A stretch of DNA of 33,738 bases, taken from NCBI GenBank assembly GCA_945861155.1, contig CAMATN010000046.1, forward strand, positions 1-33,738, given 5' to 3'. Below the pieces are notes generated by a model. That model was not told the DNA's origin. It was given only the letters and a program-made list of their open reading frames with translations, and did not search any database. Shown one piece after another: positions 9,143 through 17,095 of the stretch. The translations under genes and the position numbers were made by a program. Each line of letters opens with the position of its first letter. Within the stretch, counting starts at the first letter, position 1. Source of the DNA: Rhizobium sp. Q54. GTDB taxonomy: Bacteria; Pseudomonadota; Alphaproteobacteria; ATCC43930; CGMCC-115725.

Positions 9143-9219
9143 GCGCCCGTAGCTCAACTGGATAGAGCACCAGACTACGAATCTGGGGGTTGGGAGTTCG
9201 ACTCTCTCCGGGCGCGCCA
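9143..9219 (+). tRNA. tRNA-Arg (ACG), CCA encoded
   Basis: The cloverleaf is complete: acceptor GCGCCCG (9143-9149) with CGGGCGC (9209-9215), discriminator G9216, CCA at 9217-9219. The D arm is AGCTCAACTGGATAGAGC, the anticodon stem CCAGA/TCTGG encloses the loop CTACGAA with anticodon ACG, and the T arm contains GTTCGACTC. The A34 is expected to be deaminated to inosine by TadA. No integrase or attachment-site duplication was seen beside it. Confidence 0.97.
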
Positions 9220-9302
9220 TTCTTTCAAGGGTTTAGCGGAAAACATAAGACGGCGAAAAAGCCGAGCCGACGACGAGACGGGTAAGCCAGGGTGGTGGGA
9301 TC

Positions 9303-9527
9303 ATGGCAGGCAAAAATCAGCATGTAGTGCCGCACCAGGACAAGTGGGCCGTCAAGGGTGAAGGCAACCAGCGGAACACATCTGTTCACGACACACAGGC
9401 AGCCGCGATCGAGAAGGCTCGCGAGATTGCGCGCCGAGAAAAGAGCGAGTTGTTGATCCACGGTCGCGATGGGGAGATCCGGTCCCGCGATTCCTATGGG
9501 AACGACCCCTTTCCGCCGAAAGGCTGA
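9303..9527 (+). CDS. DUF2188 domain protein
   Basis: A 74-residue cytosolic protein matching the DUF2188 pattern: an N-terminal strand HVVPHQDKWAVKGEG, a helix DTQAAAIEKAREIARREKSEL, then LLIHGRDGEIRSRDSYGNDPFPP. The family is small and widespread in bacteria, with no established function. It stands alone, 83 bp after tRNA-Arg, and is followed by an oppositely oriented gene. The start is the first ATG and gives the expected family length; a GGTGGTGGGAT stretch upstream serves as a modest ribosome-binding site. Confidence 0.85.
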   Translation: MAGKNQHVVPHQDKWAVKGEGNQRNTSVHDTQAAAIEKAREIARREKSELLIHGRDGEIRSRDSYGNDPFPPKG

Positions 9528-9593
9528 CGGGCCGGACTTTCGCGCCGCTACCGTCCCTACCTCACCACACCGCACCGCACCCTTGCATCGGCC

Positions 9594-9878
9594 TCAGAAC
9601 TGCACCTTGCCGTCAGGCGGAGGCAGACGGGCGGGCGGCTGGCTGATGGGCTGCGTCGGCCGCATAGGCGGCGCTTTCCGGCGGATCGCAGGAGCTGACG
9701 CCCTCGGCGGTTCCGGCGCCATCGGTGGGGGATCGGCGACGGCCGGCACAGCACGCGGAGGGGTAAGCCATCCTCCCGGAACCAACCGGCCGGGCTCGGC
9801 CGCGATCCCCTGATCGGCGACGCCCGACAGGATGAGCACCAGGATCATAACAATGGAAAAAATCGATAATCGTCGCAT
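9594..9878 (-). CDS. small secreted proline-rich hypothetical protein
   Basis: A 94-residue protein with a clear signal peptide: MRRLS, a hydrophobic core IFSIVMILVLILSGVA, and a cleavage region near GIAAEP (about residue 27). The mature part is short, basic and very proline-rich (PPPMAPEPPRASAPAIRRKAPPMRPTQPISQPPARLPPP), so probably unstructured in the periplasm. GGAG sits about 9 nt before the ATG. I recognise no family. It points away from the ABC transporter genes and toward the DUF2188 gene. Low-complexity GC-rich sequence can mimic coding, but the signal peptide plus ribosome-binding site support a real gene. Confidence 0.55.
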   Translation of the reverse strand: MRRLSIFSIVMILVLILSGVADQGIAAEPGRLVPGGWLTPPRAVPAVADPPPMAPEPPRASAPAIRRKAPPMRPTQPISQPPARLPPPDGKVQF

Positions 9879-10124
9879 CCGTCAGCACTCCGGATCTCGT
9901 GACACCGCATAATGATCAAAAAGCCAGACTGTGACGGCCTCGTTGGTTTATCGCCCACCCGCATCGCGAGTGGAAGCCCCGCCGGTCGCGAGCGGGCCAA
10001 TCGCAAAGCACGCCGACGCGCTGCCGACGCGCAACGTCATTGACAGGATTAAGGCATATTGAGACTATATCAAATTGTGCGCATGTCATTGAACATTAAA
10101 CATAATCATAACGGAGGCGGTTCC
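9879..10124. promoter_or_regulatory. divergent region upstream of the ABC importer, weak promoter candidate
   Basis: The stretch between the secreted protein (minus) and the importer (plus) becomes noticeably AT-richer from about 10030. A perfect TTGACA occurs at 10040-10045. The best -10 at 17-bp spacing (GACTAT, 10063-10068) matches only three of six consensus bases, so the assignment is weak. GGAGG lies about 7 nt before the ATG at 10125. Confidence 0.3.
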
Positions 10125-11786
10125 ATGAGGGATCGGCAGATCGTGAGCGTGTGGGCACTTGCGGTCACGATCGCGGTGTCGCTGTCGCAACCTCTCGCGG
10201 CCCAGACCCAAAAGGCTACGCCGGCCCAAAAGGGAACGCTGGTGTTCGCGGTCGAGTCGCTGTCCGCGCAAACCCTGGACCCGATCCTGGAAGGGCGGCC
10301 GGGCAACGCGACCTATCAGGCCGCGATGTATGATTCGCTGGTCGGGTTCGACATCGCCAAGGGCGGCGTCGGCCCGGGGGTGGCCGAACGCTGGGAGTTG
10401 TCCGATGACGGGCTGACCTGGACCTTCCACATCCGCGCCGGCCAGAAATTCCACAACGGCGACAAGGTGACCGCGCACGACGCGAAGTTCAGCCTGGAGC
10501 GCCAGATGGCGCCGACCTCGCTGGCGTCCGCCGCGGCCACGCTGCGCCGCACCATCAAGAGCATGGAGGTCGTCGACGACCTGACCCTGCGGATCAAGAC
10601 GGACGGCCCGCAGATCGGCCTGCCGGCGTCGCTCAGCCGGGCGGTGGCGCCCGAGGGCGCGATCATGCCGAAGGCCTATATCGAGAAAGTCGGCGAGGAG
10701 GAGTTCCGCAAAAAACCGATCGGCAGCGGCCCCTGGAAGTTCGTGCGCAGCGTGCCCGGCGACCGGCTCGAGTTCGAGGCGATCGACTATCCGCATTTCC
10801 GCGGCACGCCGCGTTTCAAGAACCTGCACATCCTGCTCGTGCCGGAGGAAAGCACGCGCGTGTCGATGGTCCGCACCGGCGAGGCGGCAATCGCCTCGAT
10901 CGGACCCGAAACAATGCGCAGCGCGGCGCGCGGCGGGCTCGAAGTCCTCTCGGTCCCCGGCACGATGCAGGCGCTGTATCAGTTCTGGGGAGCCTTCCGT
11001 CCCGACCAGAAGGACAGCCCGATCGCCAAGCCGCGGGTCCGCGAGGCGTTGTCGCTGGCGATCGACCGCCAGCAGATCATCGAGCATGTGATGAACGGCA
11101 AGGCGAGCATGCCCCATCCGTTCGCCGCATTCGAATACACCGAATACTTCAACGCCAAGACCTGGAAGGCATGGGCGGACAAGGCGTACCGCTACGACCC
11201 GGTCGCGGCAAAGAAGATGCTGGCCGAGGCGGGCTATCCGAACGGGTTCGAGCTGAACTTCGCCAACACCGCGCTGCCGGGCACGCAGTTCATGGTCGAT
11301 GTCGGGACCGCAGTCGCCGACATGTGGACGAAAATCGGGGTGAAGGTCAACATCAAGACCTATGAGTGGGGTTCGTTCTCGCCGCTGCAGATGGGCGAGC
11401 AGGCGCAATTGGCAGGCGTCGCCTCGATGTACCGAACCGTCGGCCGGCCCGACATGCCGTGGCGCTACAACGGGGCGTTCGGCTCAAAAAGTCAGCAGCA
11501 TTTGTTCGGCGAGAAGGAACATTGCGGCGTCGAATGCCAGGAATTCGACAAGATCTACGCCGCTCTGCTGGCCGAGCGCGACGGTGAGAAGCGCACCGAA
11601 TTGACCGACCGCATGGTCAAGCTCGTCGCCGATACCTGGATCGCGATCCCGATCATCGAAGGCATGGGCTACTATGCGATCAATCCGCGCAAGGTCGGGC
11701 AGTTCGCGGCCATTCCGGGGCGGCATGAGCTCGGCGATGTGTTCGAGCGCATGCCGTCTGCCGACGAAAAGCCGTGGAAGAAATAG
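10125..11786 (+). CDS. ABC transporter substrate-binding protein, peptide/nickel (SBP_bac_5) family
   Basis: A 553-residue periplasmic binding protein. The signal peptide runs over about residues 1-26 (MRDRQIVSVWALAVTIAV..., cleavage near PLAAQ). The family signature follows: AQTLDPILEGR, a VAERWELSDDGLTWTFHIRAGQKFHNGDKVTAHDAKFSLER block, GSGPWKFV, and KPRVREALSLAIDRQQI in the second lobe. The ATG at 10125 is chosen for its GGAGG and because it opens the signal peptide; an upstream in-frame start would put non-signal sequence before it. It heads a cluster with two permeases and two ATPases. This class binds di- and oligopeptides but also nickel, opines, glutathione and other compounds, so the ligand is open. 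The CoA-transferase at the end of the cluster hints at a carboxylic-acid-type ligand. Confidence 0.93.
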   Translation: MRDRQIVSVWALAVTIAVSLSQPLAAQTQKATPAQKGTLVFAVESLSAQTLDPILEGRPGNATYQAAMYDSLVGFDIAKGGVGPGVAERWELSDDGLTWTFHIRAGQKFHNGDKVTAHDAKFSLERQMAPTSLASAAATLRRTIKSMEVVDDLTLRIKTDGPQIGLPASLSRAVAPEGAIMPKAYIEKVGEEEFRKKPIGSGPWKFVRSVPGDRLEFEAIDYPHFRGTPRFKNLHILLVPEESTRVSMVRTGEAAIASIGPETMRSAARGGLEVLSVPGTMQALYQFWGAFRPDQKDSPIAKPRVREALSLAIDRQQIIEHVMNGKASMPHPFAAFEYTEYFNAKTWKAWADKAYRYDPVAAKKMLAEAGYPNGFELNFANTALPGTQFMVDVGTAVADMWTKIGVKVNIKTYEWGSFSPLQMGEQAQLAGVASMYRTVGRPDMPWRYNGAFGSKSQQHLFGEKEHCGVECQEFDKIYAALLAERDGEKRTELTDRMVKLVADTWIAIPIIEGMGYYAINPRKVGQFAAIPGRHELGDVFERMPSADEKPWKK

Positions 11787-11820
11787 CATCGATCTTTATT
11801 GCCTGGGCGGCGTCCGATAG

Positions 11821-12738
11821 ATGAAGCGCTACATCGTTTATCGAATGCTGCAAGGCGTCGTGCTGCTCTGCATGGTGGCGACGATCGTCTTCTTTCTCGG
11901 ACGGCTGACCGGCAACCCGGTCGATTTGATGCTGCCCGAGGACGCCACCGCCGAAGACCGCGTGTCGATGATCAAGGCGCTCGGGCTCGACGGTCCGCTG
12001 CACGAGCAATTCCTGATTTTCGTCAACAACGCCTTGCACGGCGATCTCGGGACCTCGATCCGCATGAGGCAGCCGGCGGTCGAGGCGTTCTTCGACCGAC
12101 TGCCCAACACGCTCGCGATCATCCCGTGGGCGCTTCTAATGGCGATGGTGATCGGGATTCCGCTCGGGGTCATCGCGGCGCTCAATCGCGGCAACATGAT
12201 CGACCGCGCCGCCGGCAGCGTCGCCGTCCTCGGCATCGCGATGCCGAGTTTCTGGCTCGGCATTCTGTTGATCTATGTCTTCAGCGTCGAACTCGGCTGG
12301 CTCCCTTCCGGCCGGATGGGCGGGCCGGCGCATTACGTGCTGCCGGTCATCACCTTGGGCGCCTTTCTGGTCGCCGGCTTTATGCGGCTGATCCGCTCCA
12401 GCATGCTGGAAGTCATGGAAAGCGAGTTCGTCAAGCTCGCCCGCATCAAGGGAATGAGCGAAGCCGTGGTGGTGTGGAAGCACTGCCTGCGCAACGCACT
12501 CATTCCTGTGCTGACGCTGTGGGGCGTGTTCGTCGGCAATCTGATCACCGGGGCCATCGTCACCGAAACCGTGTTCGCCTGGCCCGGCGTCGGCCGCTTG
12601 ACTTACGAGGCGGTGATCTTTCGCGACTTTCCGCTGTTGCAGGCCGTCATCATCCTGAAGGCGGTGCTGATCCTCTCGATCAACCTGTTCGTGGACATCC
12701 TTTACGCCTATGTCGATCCCCGCATCCGTCTCGCCTAA
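11821..12738 (+). CDS. ABC transporter permease, DppB/OppB type
   Basis: A 305-residue inner-membrane protein with about six membrane spans; the first is near residues 9-27 (MLQGVVLLCMVATIVFFLG). The LGLDGPLHEQFLIFVNNALHGDLGTSIRMRQPV-like segment is typical of the first permease of peptide importers. The cytoplasmic EAA loop, EFVKLARIKGMSEAVVVWKHCLRNALIPVL, contacts the ATPases. It starts 34 bp after the binding protein and overlaps the next permease by 29 bp, indicating one operon. No clear ribosome-binding site precedes the ATG. Confidence 0.93.
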   Translation: MKRYIVYRMLQGVVLLCMVATIVFFLGRLTGNPVDLMLPEDATAEDRVSMIKALGLDGPLHEQFLIFVNNALHGDLGTSIRMRQPAVEAFFDRLPNTLAIIPWALLMAMVIGIPLGVIAALNRGNMIDRAAGSVAVLGIAMPSFWLGILLIYVFSVELGWLPSGRMGGPAHYVLPVITLGAFLVAGFMRLIRSSMLEVMESEFVKLARIKGMSEAVVVWKHCLRNALIPVLTLWGVFVGNLITGAIVTETVFAWPGVGRLTYEAVIFRDFPLLQAVIILKAVLILSINLFVDILYAYVDPRIRLA

Positions 12739-13636
12739 GCCGGTCTCCGAGACCCTGAGGCCGCTGATCCCCGCATTCGCGGGGCTGAGCAGGTTTCGTC
12801 GCGCGTCGCGGCGGCGCGGGGTGCCGTGGATCCCGATCTTCATCATTACAGTGATGGTGTCGATGGCGCTGTTCGCGCCGCTTCTCGCGCCCTATTCGCC
12901 GATCGACCAGACCCTGCGCGACAAGCTCATTCCGCCGTTCTGGGTCGAGGGCGGCAGCATGCAATATCTGCTCGGCACCGACGCGTTCGGGCGCGACATC
13001 CTCAGCCGGCTGATCTACGGCGCCCGGGTCAGCCTGCTGGTCGCGCTGTTGGCGCTGATCGCGGGCGGCGGGGTCGGCCTCCTCGTCGGCATTGTCGCCG
13101 GCTATGTCGGCGGCGCGGTGGACCATGTGCTGATGCGGCTGGTCGACGCCGCCTTCACCTTTCCGGCGATCCTGTTCGCGCTGCTCCTATCGGTGACGAT
13201 GGGTCAGGGGCTCGGCACCCTGGTCCTCGCGATCAGCCTGCTCTTATGGGCGAGCTTCGCGCGCGTGCTGCGCGGTGAGGTGCTGGCGCTCAAGCAACGC
13301 GATTTCGTGGCGCTCGCCAAGGTGCGAGGATGTTCGTCGGCGCGCATCATGCTGACCCACATCCTACCCAATGTGCTGAACACGTTCATGGTGCTGGTTA
13401 CGCTCAATATCGGGGCCGTGATCATCGCCGAAGCCTCGCTTAGTTTTCTGGGCGCCGGCATTCCGCCGCCGACCCCGACCTGGGGCGGGATGATTTCCGA
13501 CGGGCGCGGCCGCATCGCCGAGGCGTGGTGGGTGGCATTGATCCCGGGGATCGCGATCACGCTGCTCGTGCTCTCGGTCAACGTGTTCGGCGACTGGCTG
13601 CGCGACCGTCTCGACCCGAGGCTGCGGCAATTGTGA
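12710..13636 (+). CDS. ABC transporter permease, DppC/OppC type
   Basis: A 308-residue inner-membrane protein with the second-permease signature: an N-terminal cytoplasmic stretch, a first span near 45-65, then LGTDAFGRDILSRLIYGARVSLLVAL, and an EAA loop DFVALAKVRGCSSARIMLTHILPNVL. A PPPTPTWGGMISDGR segment near the C-terminus is also diagnostic. It starts inside the 3' end of the first permease. The leader contains LIPAFAGLSR, which is what a CCCCGC-ATTC-GCGGGG hairpin repeat encodes (12769-12784). An in-frame repeat may therefore have lengthened the N-terminus. The last base pairs overlap the first ATPase gene as GTGA. Confidence 0.93.
   Translation: MSIPASVSPKPVSETLRPLIPAFAGLSRFRRASRRRGVPWIPIFIITVMVSMALFAPLLAPYSPIDQTLRDKLIPPFWVEGGSMQYLLGTDAFGRDILSRLIYGARVSLLVALLALIAGGGVGLLVGIVAGYVGGAVDHVLMRLVDAAFTFPAILFALLLSVTMGQGLGTLVLAISLLLWASFARVLRGEVLALKQRDFVALAKVRGCSSARIMLTHILPNVLNTFMVLVTLNIGAVIIAEASLSFLGAGIPPPTPTWGGMISDGRGRIAEAWWVALIPGIAITLLVLSVNVFGDWLRDRLDPRLRQL
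12767..12786. repeat. short REP-like hairpin inside the permease leader
   Basis: CCCCGC (12769-12774) and GCGGGG (12779-12784) enclose an ATTC loop. This echoes the hairpin at 7741-7760 (ATTCCCGC-TTTC-GCGGGAAT). In this frame it encodes LIPAFAGL. The stem is only 6 bp, so chance is possible. Confidence 0.4.
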
Positions 13637-14649
13637 GCATCGCCGAGCAGGGCGTCGCGATCGCCGAAGCACCGAGCGATGACATCGTCCTCGATGTCCG
13701 CGACCTGCAAACCTATTTTTTCCTGCGCCGCGGCATCGTGAAGGCGGTCGACGGCGTCAGCTTCGCGCTGCGCCGCGGCGAGGTCTTGGGCTTGGTTGGC
13801 GAGTCGGGCTGCGGCAAGAGCCTGACCGCGCTTTCGATCATGCGGCTTTTGCCCAAGGGCAGCGCCCGCACGATCCACGGCGAGGTGCTGCTGAACGGCG
13901 AGGACATCCTGGAGAAGACGCCGAACGAGATGCGCGAAATCCGCGGCCGCAAGATTTCGATGATCCTCCAGGACCCGCAGACTTCGCTCAATCCGGTGTT
14001 TACGATCGGCGAGCAGCTGCGCGAGGCGATCTTCCGGCGCACCCGAGGGCGCACCCGCGAGGTCATGCGCGAGGCCGTCGCGGCGCTGCGGCGGGTCGAC
14101 ATCGCGGCGCCCGAACAGCGGCTCGGCCAATTCCCGCACCAGATGAGCGGCGGCATGAAGCAGCGGGTGGTCGGCGCGATCTCGATCAGCGGACGGCCCG
14201 AGGTGTTGATCGCCGACGAACCGACGACCGCGCTCGACGTTACGATCCAGCTGCAATACCTCAAGCTGCTGAAGCGGCTGCAAGAGGAAACGCGAATGGC
14301 GATCCTGTTCATCACGCATGATTTCGGGGTCGTCGCGCGCATGTGCGACCGGGTCGCGGTGATGTATGCCGGGCGCATCGTCGAATGCGGCCCGGTCGAT
14401 CAGGTGTTCGACAACCCGTCCCATCCCTACACGCAGGCGCTGATCGCCTCGGTCCCGAAAATGACCGGATCGACCGAGCGCCTCTACACGATCGAGGGCC
14501 AGCCGCCGTCGCTGATGGATTTGCCGGTCGGTTGCCGGTTCGCGCCGCGCTGCCCCTACGCCGATCAGCGCTGCCTCGCGGCCTATCCGCCCTCCTTCAC
14601 GGTCGGCGCCGAGCATACCGCGGATTGCTGGCGGATGACCGCCGCATGA
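13633..14649 (+). CDS. ABC transporter ATPase, DppD/OppD type
   Basis: A 338-residue nucleotide-binding subunit. Walker A GESGCGKS is followed by a Q-loop at ILQDPQTSLNP, an ABC signature reading MSGGMKQRV (as in peptide importers), Walker B VLIADEPTTALD and the switch histidine in LFITHDFGVVARMCD. The C-terminal oligopeptide-transporter domain has GCRFAPRCPYADQRC, whose cysteines bind a [4Fe-4S] cluster in some relatives. The start is a GTG overlapping the permease stop as GTGA, since this gives the expected N-terminus (VLDVRDLQTYF near residue 20); a longer upstream frame runs through the permease gene and looks spurious. It is paired with the second ATPase just downstream. Confidence 0.93.
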   Translation: MSIAEQGVAIAEAPSDDIVLDVRDLQTYFFLRRGIVKAVDGVSFALRRGEVLGLVGESGCGKSLTALSIMRLLPKGSARTIHGEVLLNGEDILEKTPNEMREIRGRKISMILQDPQTSLNPVFTIGEQLREAIFRRTRGRTREVMREAVAALRRVDIAAPEQRLGQFPHQMSGGMKQRVVGAISISGRPEVLIADEPTTALDVTIQLQYLKLLKRLQEETRMAILFITHDFGVVARMCDRVAVMYAGRIVECGPVDQVFDNPSHPYTQALIASVPKMTGSTERLYTIEGQPPSLMDLPVGCRFAPRCPYADQRCLAAYPPSFTVGAEHTADCWRMTAA

Positions 14650-14667
14650 CCGCCGCATGACCGCCGG
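14635..14667 (+). repeat. threefold 11-bp tandem repeat at the junction of the two ATPase genes
   Basis: ATGACCGCCGC occurs at 14635 and 14646 and, with its last base changed, at 14657. The first copy encodes the MTA before the last residue of the upstream protein. The second overlaps its TGA stop as ATGA but reads into a stop after four codons. The third supplies the start of the next ATPase. Confidence 0.85.
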
Positions 14668-15706
14668 ATCTCTCGGCGAATTTGAGGGCCAACCGCTGCT
14701 GCGGGTCGAGCGGTTGCGCAAGTACTACCCGTTCACCAAGGGCATTCTGTTCGCCAAAACCCTCGGCCAAGTCAAGGCGGTGGACGACATTTCCTTTACG
14801 ATAGCGGCGGGCGAGACACTCGGCCTCGTCGGCGAATCCGGTTGCGGCAAGACGACGACGTCAAAGCTGATCCTCAATCTGGAGGAGCCGAGCGAGGGGC
14901 GGATCCTGCTGCGGGGCAAGCCGATCCACGGCCTCGCCGGCGATGCGCTGCGCGAATATCGCGCCCGGGTACAGGCGGTGTTCCAGGACCCGTGGTCGTC
15001 GCTCAATCCGCGCATGATGGTGGGCCGGACCATCGCCGAATCGCTGATCGTCACCGGCTGGGGCAATCGCACGGATATCGCCGAGCGGGTGCGCGAATTG
15101 CTCGAGCAGGTCGGGCTGCGGCAGGACCAGGCGACCCAGTATCCGCATGAGTTCAGCGGCGGCCAGCGCCAGCGCATCGCGCTCGCCAGCGCGCTCGCCT
15201 CGGAGCCGCAACTGATCGTGCTCGACGAGCCGGTGTCCGCTCTCGATGTCTCGATCCGCGCCCAGATGATGAACCTGTTGAAGGACATCCAGGCGCGCAG
15301 CAACGTCGCCTATCTGCTGGTCGCGCACGACCTCGCCACGGTGCGCCATATGGCCGATCAGACCGTCGTCATGTATCTCGGCAAGATCGTCGAATATGCC
15401 GCGACCCAGACGCTGTTCGATAATGTGCTGCATCCCTATACGAAGGCGCTGTTTTCCGCCGTGCTGCGGCCGCGTCCCGATCGGCGCGAGGAAGAGATCG
15501 TCCTCGCCGGCGAGGTGCCCTCGCCGCTCAACCCGCCAAGCGGCTGCCGCTTCCACACGCGCTGCCCGTTCGCGATGGCGCATTGCTCGCGCGAGGAACC
15601 GCCGCTGCGCGAGGTCGAGCCCGGCCACTTGGTGGCGTGCCATTTGTATGACGCGGCGGCGGCGCCGGCATTCGCGAGAATGAAAGAGGAGATTGTGCCG
15701 ACATGA
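14657..15706 (+). CDS. ABC transporter ATPase, DppF/OppF type
   Basis: A 349-residue nucleotide-binding subunit, the partner of the preceding one. LRKYYPFTKGIL opens the family-specific N-terminus. Walker A is GESGCGKTTTSK, the Q-loop VFQDPWSSLNPRM, the signature FSGGQRQRI, Walker B LIVLDEPVSALD and the switch histidine LLVAHDLATVRHM. The C-terminal oligopeptide domain has SGCRFHTRCPFAMAHC. It lies 7 bp after the upstream stop, with its start in the third copy of an 11-bp repeat, and overlaps the CoA-transferase start as ATGA. With both permeases and the binding protein, this completes an importer with no missing subunit. Confidence 0.94.
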   Translation: MTAGSLGEFEGQPLLRVERLRKYYPFTKGILFAKTLGQVKAVDDISFTIAAGETLGLVGESGCGKTTTSKLILNLEEPSEGRILLRGKPIHGLAGDALREYRARVQAVFQDPWSSLNPRMMVGRTIAESLIVTGWGNRTDIAERVRELLEQVGLRQDQATQYPHEFSGGQRQRIALASALASEPQLIVLDEPVSALDVSIRAQMMNLLKDIQARSNVAYLLVAHDLATVRHMADQTVVMYLGKIVEYAATQTLFDNVLHPYTKALFSAVLRPRPDRREEEIVLAGEVPSPLNPPSGCRFHTRCPFAMAHCSREEPPLREVEPGHLVACHLYDAAAAPAFARMKEEIVPT

Positions 15707-16944
15707 GCCAGCCACACGGTTCGCCCCCGGGACCGCCACATGGCCCGCTGCAGGGCGTCAAGGTCGTCGCCTGCTCGACCGCGCAGGCCGGCACGGTGCC
15801 GTACATGCTGATGGCCGATCTGGGCGCCGAGGTGGTCAAGATCGAGGTTCCTGAAATCGGCGATAATTCGCGCGGTTCGACCGTCCTGCCCGGCATGCCG
15901 AGCACCTATTTCGAGACCAATAATCGCGGCGTCAAGAGCGTCACCTTGAACCTGAAAACCGCCGAAGGCCGCGAGATCCTGCGCAAGCTGGTCGCGAAGG
16001 CCGACATCTTCGGGCAAAATTTCAGGCCCGGCGCGGCCGAGAAGAATGGCTTCGGCTACGAAGAGCTCCGCAAGGTCAACCCCAGGCTGGTCTACGTGTC
16101 GGTCTCGGGCTATGGCCCCAAGGGGCCCAATGCCGCGCTGCCGGGCACCGATTCGATGGCGCAGGCGCTGGGCGGCATCGCCGAGGCCTACTCGACCCCC
16201 GGCGAGAAGCTGCGCACCGGCATCGTCTCGGTCGCCGACGAAACCTGTGCGATCCTCGCCTTTGGCGGCGCGCTCGCCGCGCTGACCCATGCGCGCGCGA
16301 CCGGCATCGGCCAAAAGGTCGATTGCTCGCTGCTCGGCGGCCAAGTCCGGCTGATGGGCTGGACCCTGACGACCGCGATGTGGCGCAACCGCGATCCGGT
16401 CACCGGCCAGGCCCGCATCACCGGCACGGTGGAGCGCCCGGGCATCAGCGCCAGCTTCAACGACCGCGACGGGAAGCCCCTGGTGTTCCAGCTGAACGGC
16501 GCCCGCCACTGGCGCTCCGCGATGACCGCGCTCGGCTTTTTCGAGGCGCTCGAGCGGGCCGGTTTCGGCGATCTCGGAATCATCATCTCGTCCGATGCGA
16601 AGCGCGTCGAATTGCTCGGCCTGCTCGACGAATTGTTCGCGACCGGCTCGCGCGACGATTGGGTGGCGCGGCTGCGCGGCGCCGACATCGTCTCGGCGCC
16701 GATCAACACATTGCTCGAAGCCTCCAACGACCCCGACGTGCTGGCCAACGGGTACGTGACCGAGATCGAATACCCAAAGCACGGCAAGACGCTGAAAGTG
16801 CACGGCTCGCCGTGGCATTTCTCCGAGACGCCGGCCCAGATCGGCCGCGCTCCCGAACTCGGCAACCACAACGACGCCGCCCTCGCCGAACTCGGCTACA
16901 CCCCGGCGCAGATCGAGGATTTGCGGGCACGAAAGATCATCTGA
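15703..16944 (+). CDS. CaiB/BaiF family (class III) CoA-transferase
   Basis: A 413-residue cytosolic enzyme that moves CoA between carboxylic acids through an aspartyl-CoA thioester intermediate. The family fold is visible from LQGVKVVACSTAQAGTVPYMLMADLGAEVVKIE. The catalytic aspartate is D150 in LPGTDSMAQALGG, aligned with D169 of formyl-CoA transferase. NNRGVKSVTLNLKTAEGREIL and SGYGPKGPN are also typical. It overlaps the ATPase gene by 4 bp, so it is co-translated with the importer and probably activates the imported acid or a breakdown product of it. Substrate cannot be read from sequence; the subgroup includes carnitine, oxalate, succinate and racemase-type enzymes. It faces rmuC convergently across a repeat. 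Confidence 0.92.
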   Translation: MSQPHGSPPGPPHGPLQGVKVVACSTAQAGTVPYMLMADLGAEVVKIEVPEIGDNSRGSTVLPGMPSTYFETNNRGVKSVTLNLKTAEGREILRKLVAKADIFGQNFRPGAAEKNGFGYEELRKVNPRLVYVSVSGYGPKGPNAALPGTDSMAQALGGIAEAYSTPGEKLRTGIVSVADETCAILAFGGALAALTHARATGIGQKVDCSLLGGQVRLMGWTLTTAMWRNRDPVTGQARITGTVERPGISASFNDRDGKPLVFQLNGARHWRSAMTALGFFEALERAGFGDLGIIISSDAKRVELLGLLDELFATGSRDDWVARLRGADIVSAPINTLLEASNDPDVLANGYVTEIEYPKHGKTLKVHGSPWHFSETPAQIGRAPELGNHNDAALAELGYTPAQIEDLRARKII

Positions 16945-16970
16945 CGCCGCTTTATGCCAGCCATCCAAAT

Positions 16971-17079
16971 CAATGACTCGTCATGCCCGGCCTTGTGCCG
17001 GGCATCCACGTCTTCAACTGGCTCAGAAAATCGAAGGCGTGGGTGGCCGGGACAAGCCCGGCCATGACGAGAGGTCATT
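16971..17079. repeat. 109-bp inverted-repeat element between convergent genes
   Basis: Long imperfect arms (16977-17010 and 17038-17071) contain CGTCATGCCCGGCC...GCCGGGCATCCACG on the left and its near complement CGTGGGTGGCCGGG...CCCGGCCATGACG on the right. CAATGA flanks each end outward (16971-16976; TCATTG at about 17075-17080). This GTCATG(C/G)CCGG type is a familiar dispersed repeat of alphaproteobacteria. Its position between two converging stops fits a two-way terminator, though without a T-run that is only an inference. Confidence 0.75.
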
Positions 17080-17095
17080 GTCTCAGCCACTGGTA

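Noticed and set aside
9143-9527. Genomic island inserted at tRNA-Arg
   Set aside because: No integrase, no duplicated tRNA 3' end and normal base composition downstream.
13525-13632. Upstream extension of the DppD-type ATPase
   Set aside because: It lies inside the permease coding region in another frame; the GTG at 13633 gives the normal N-terminus.
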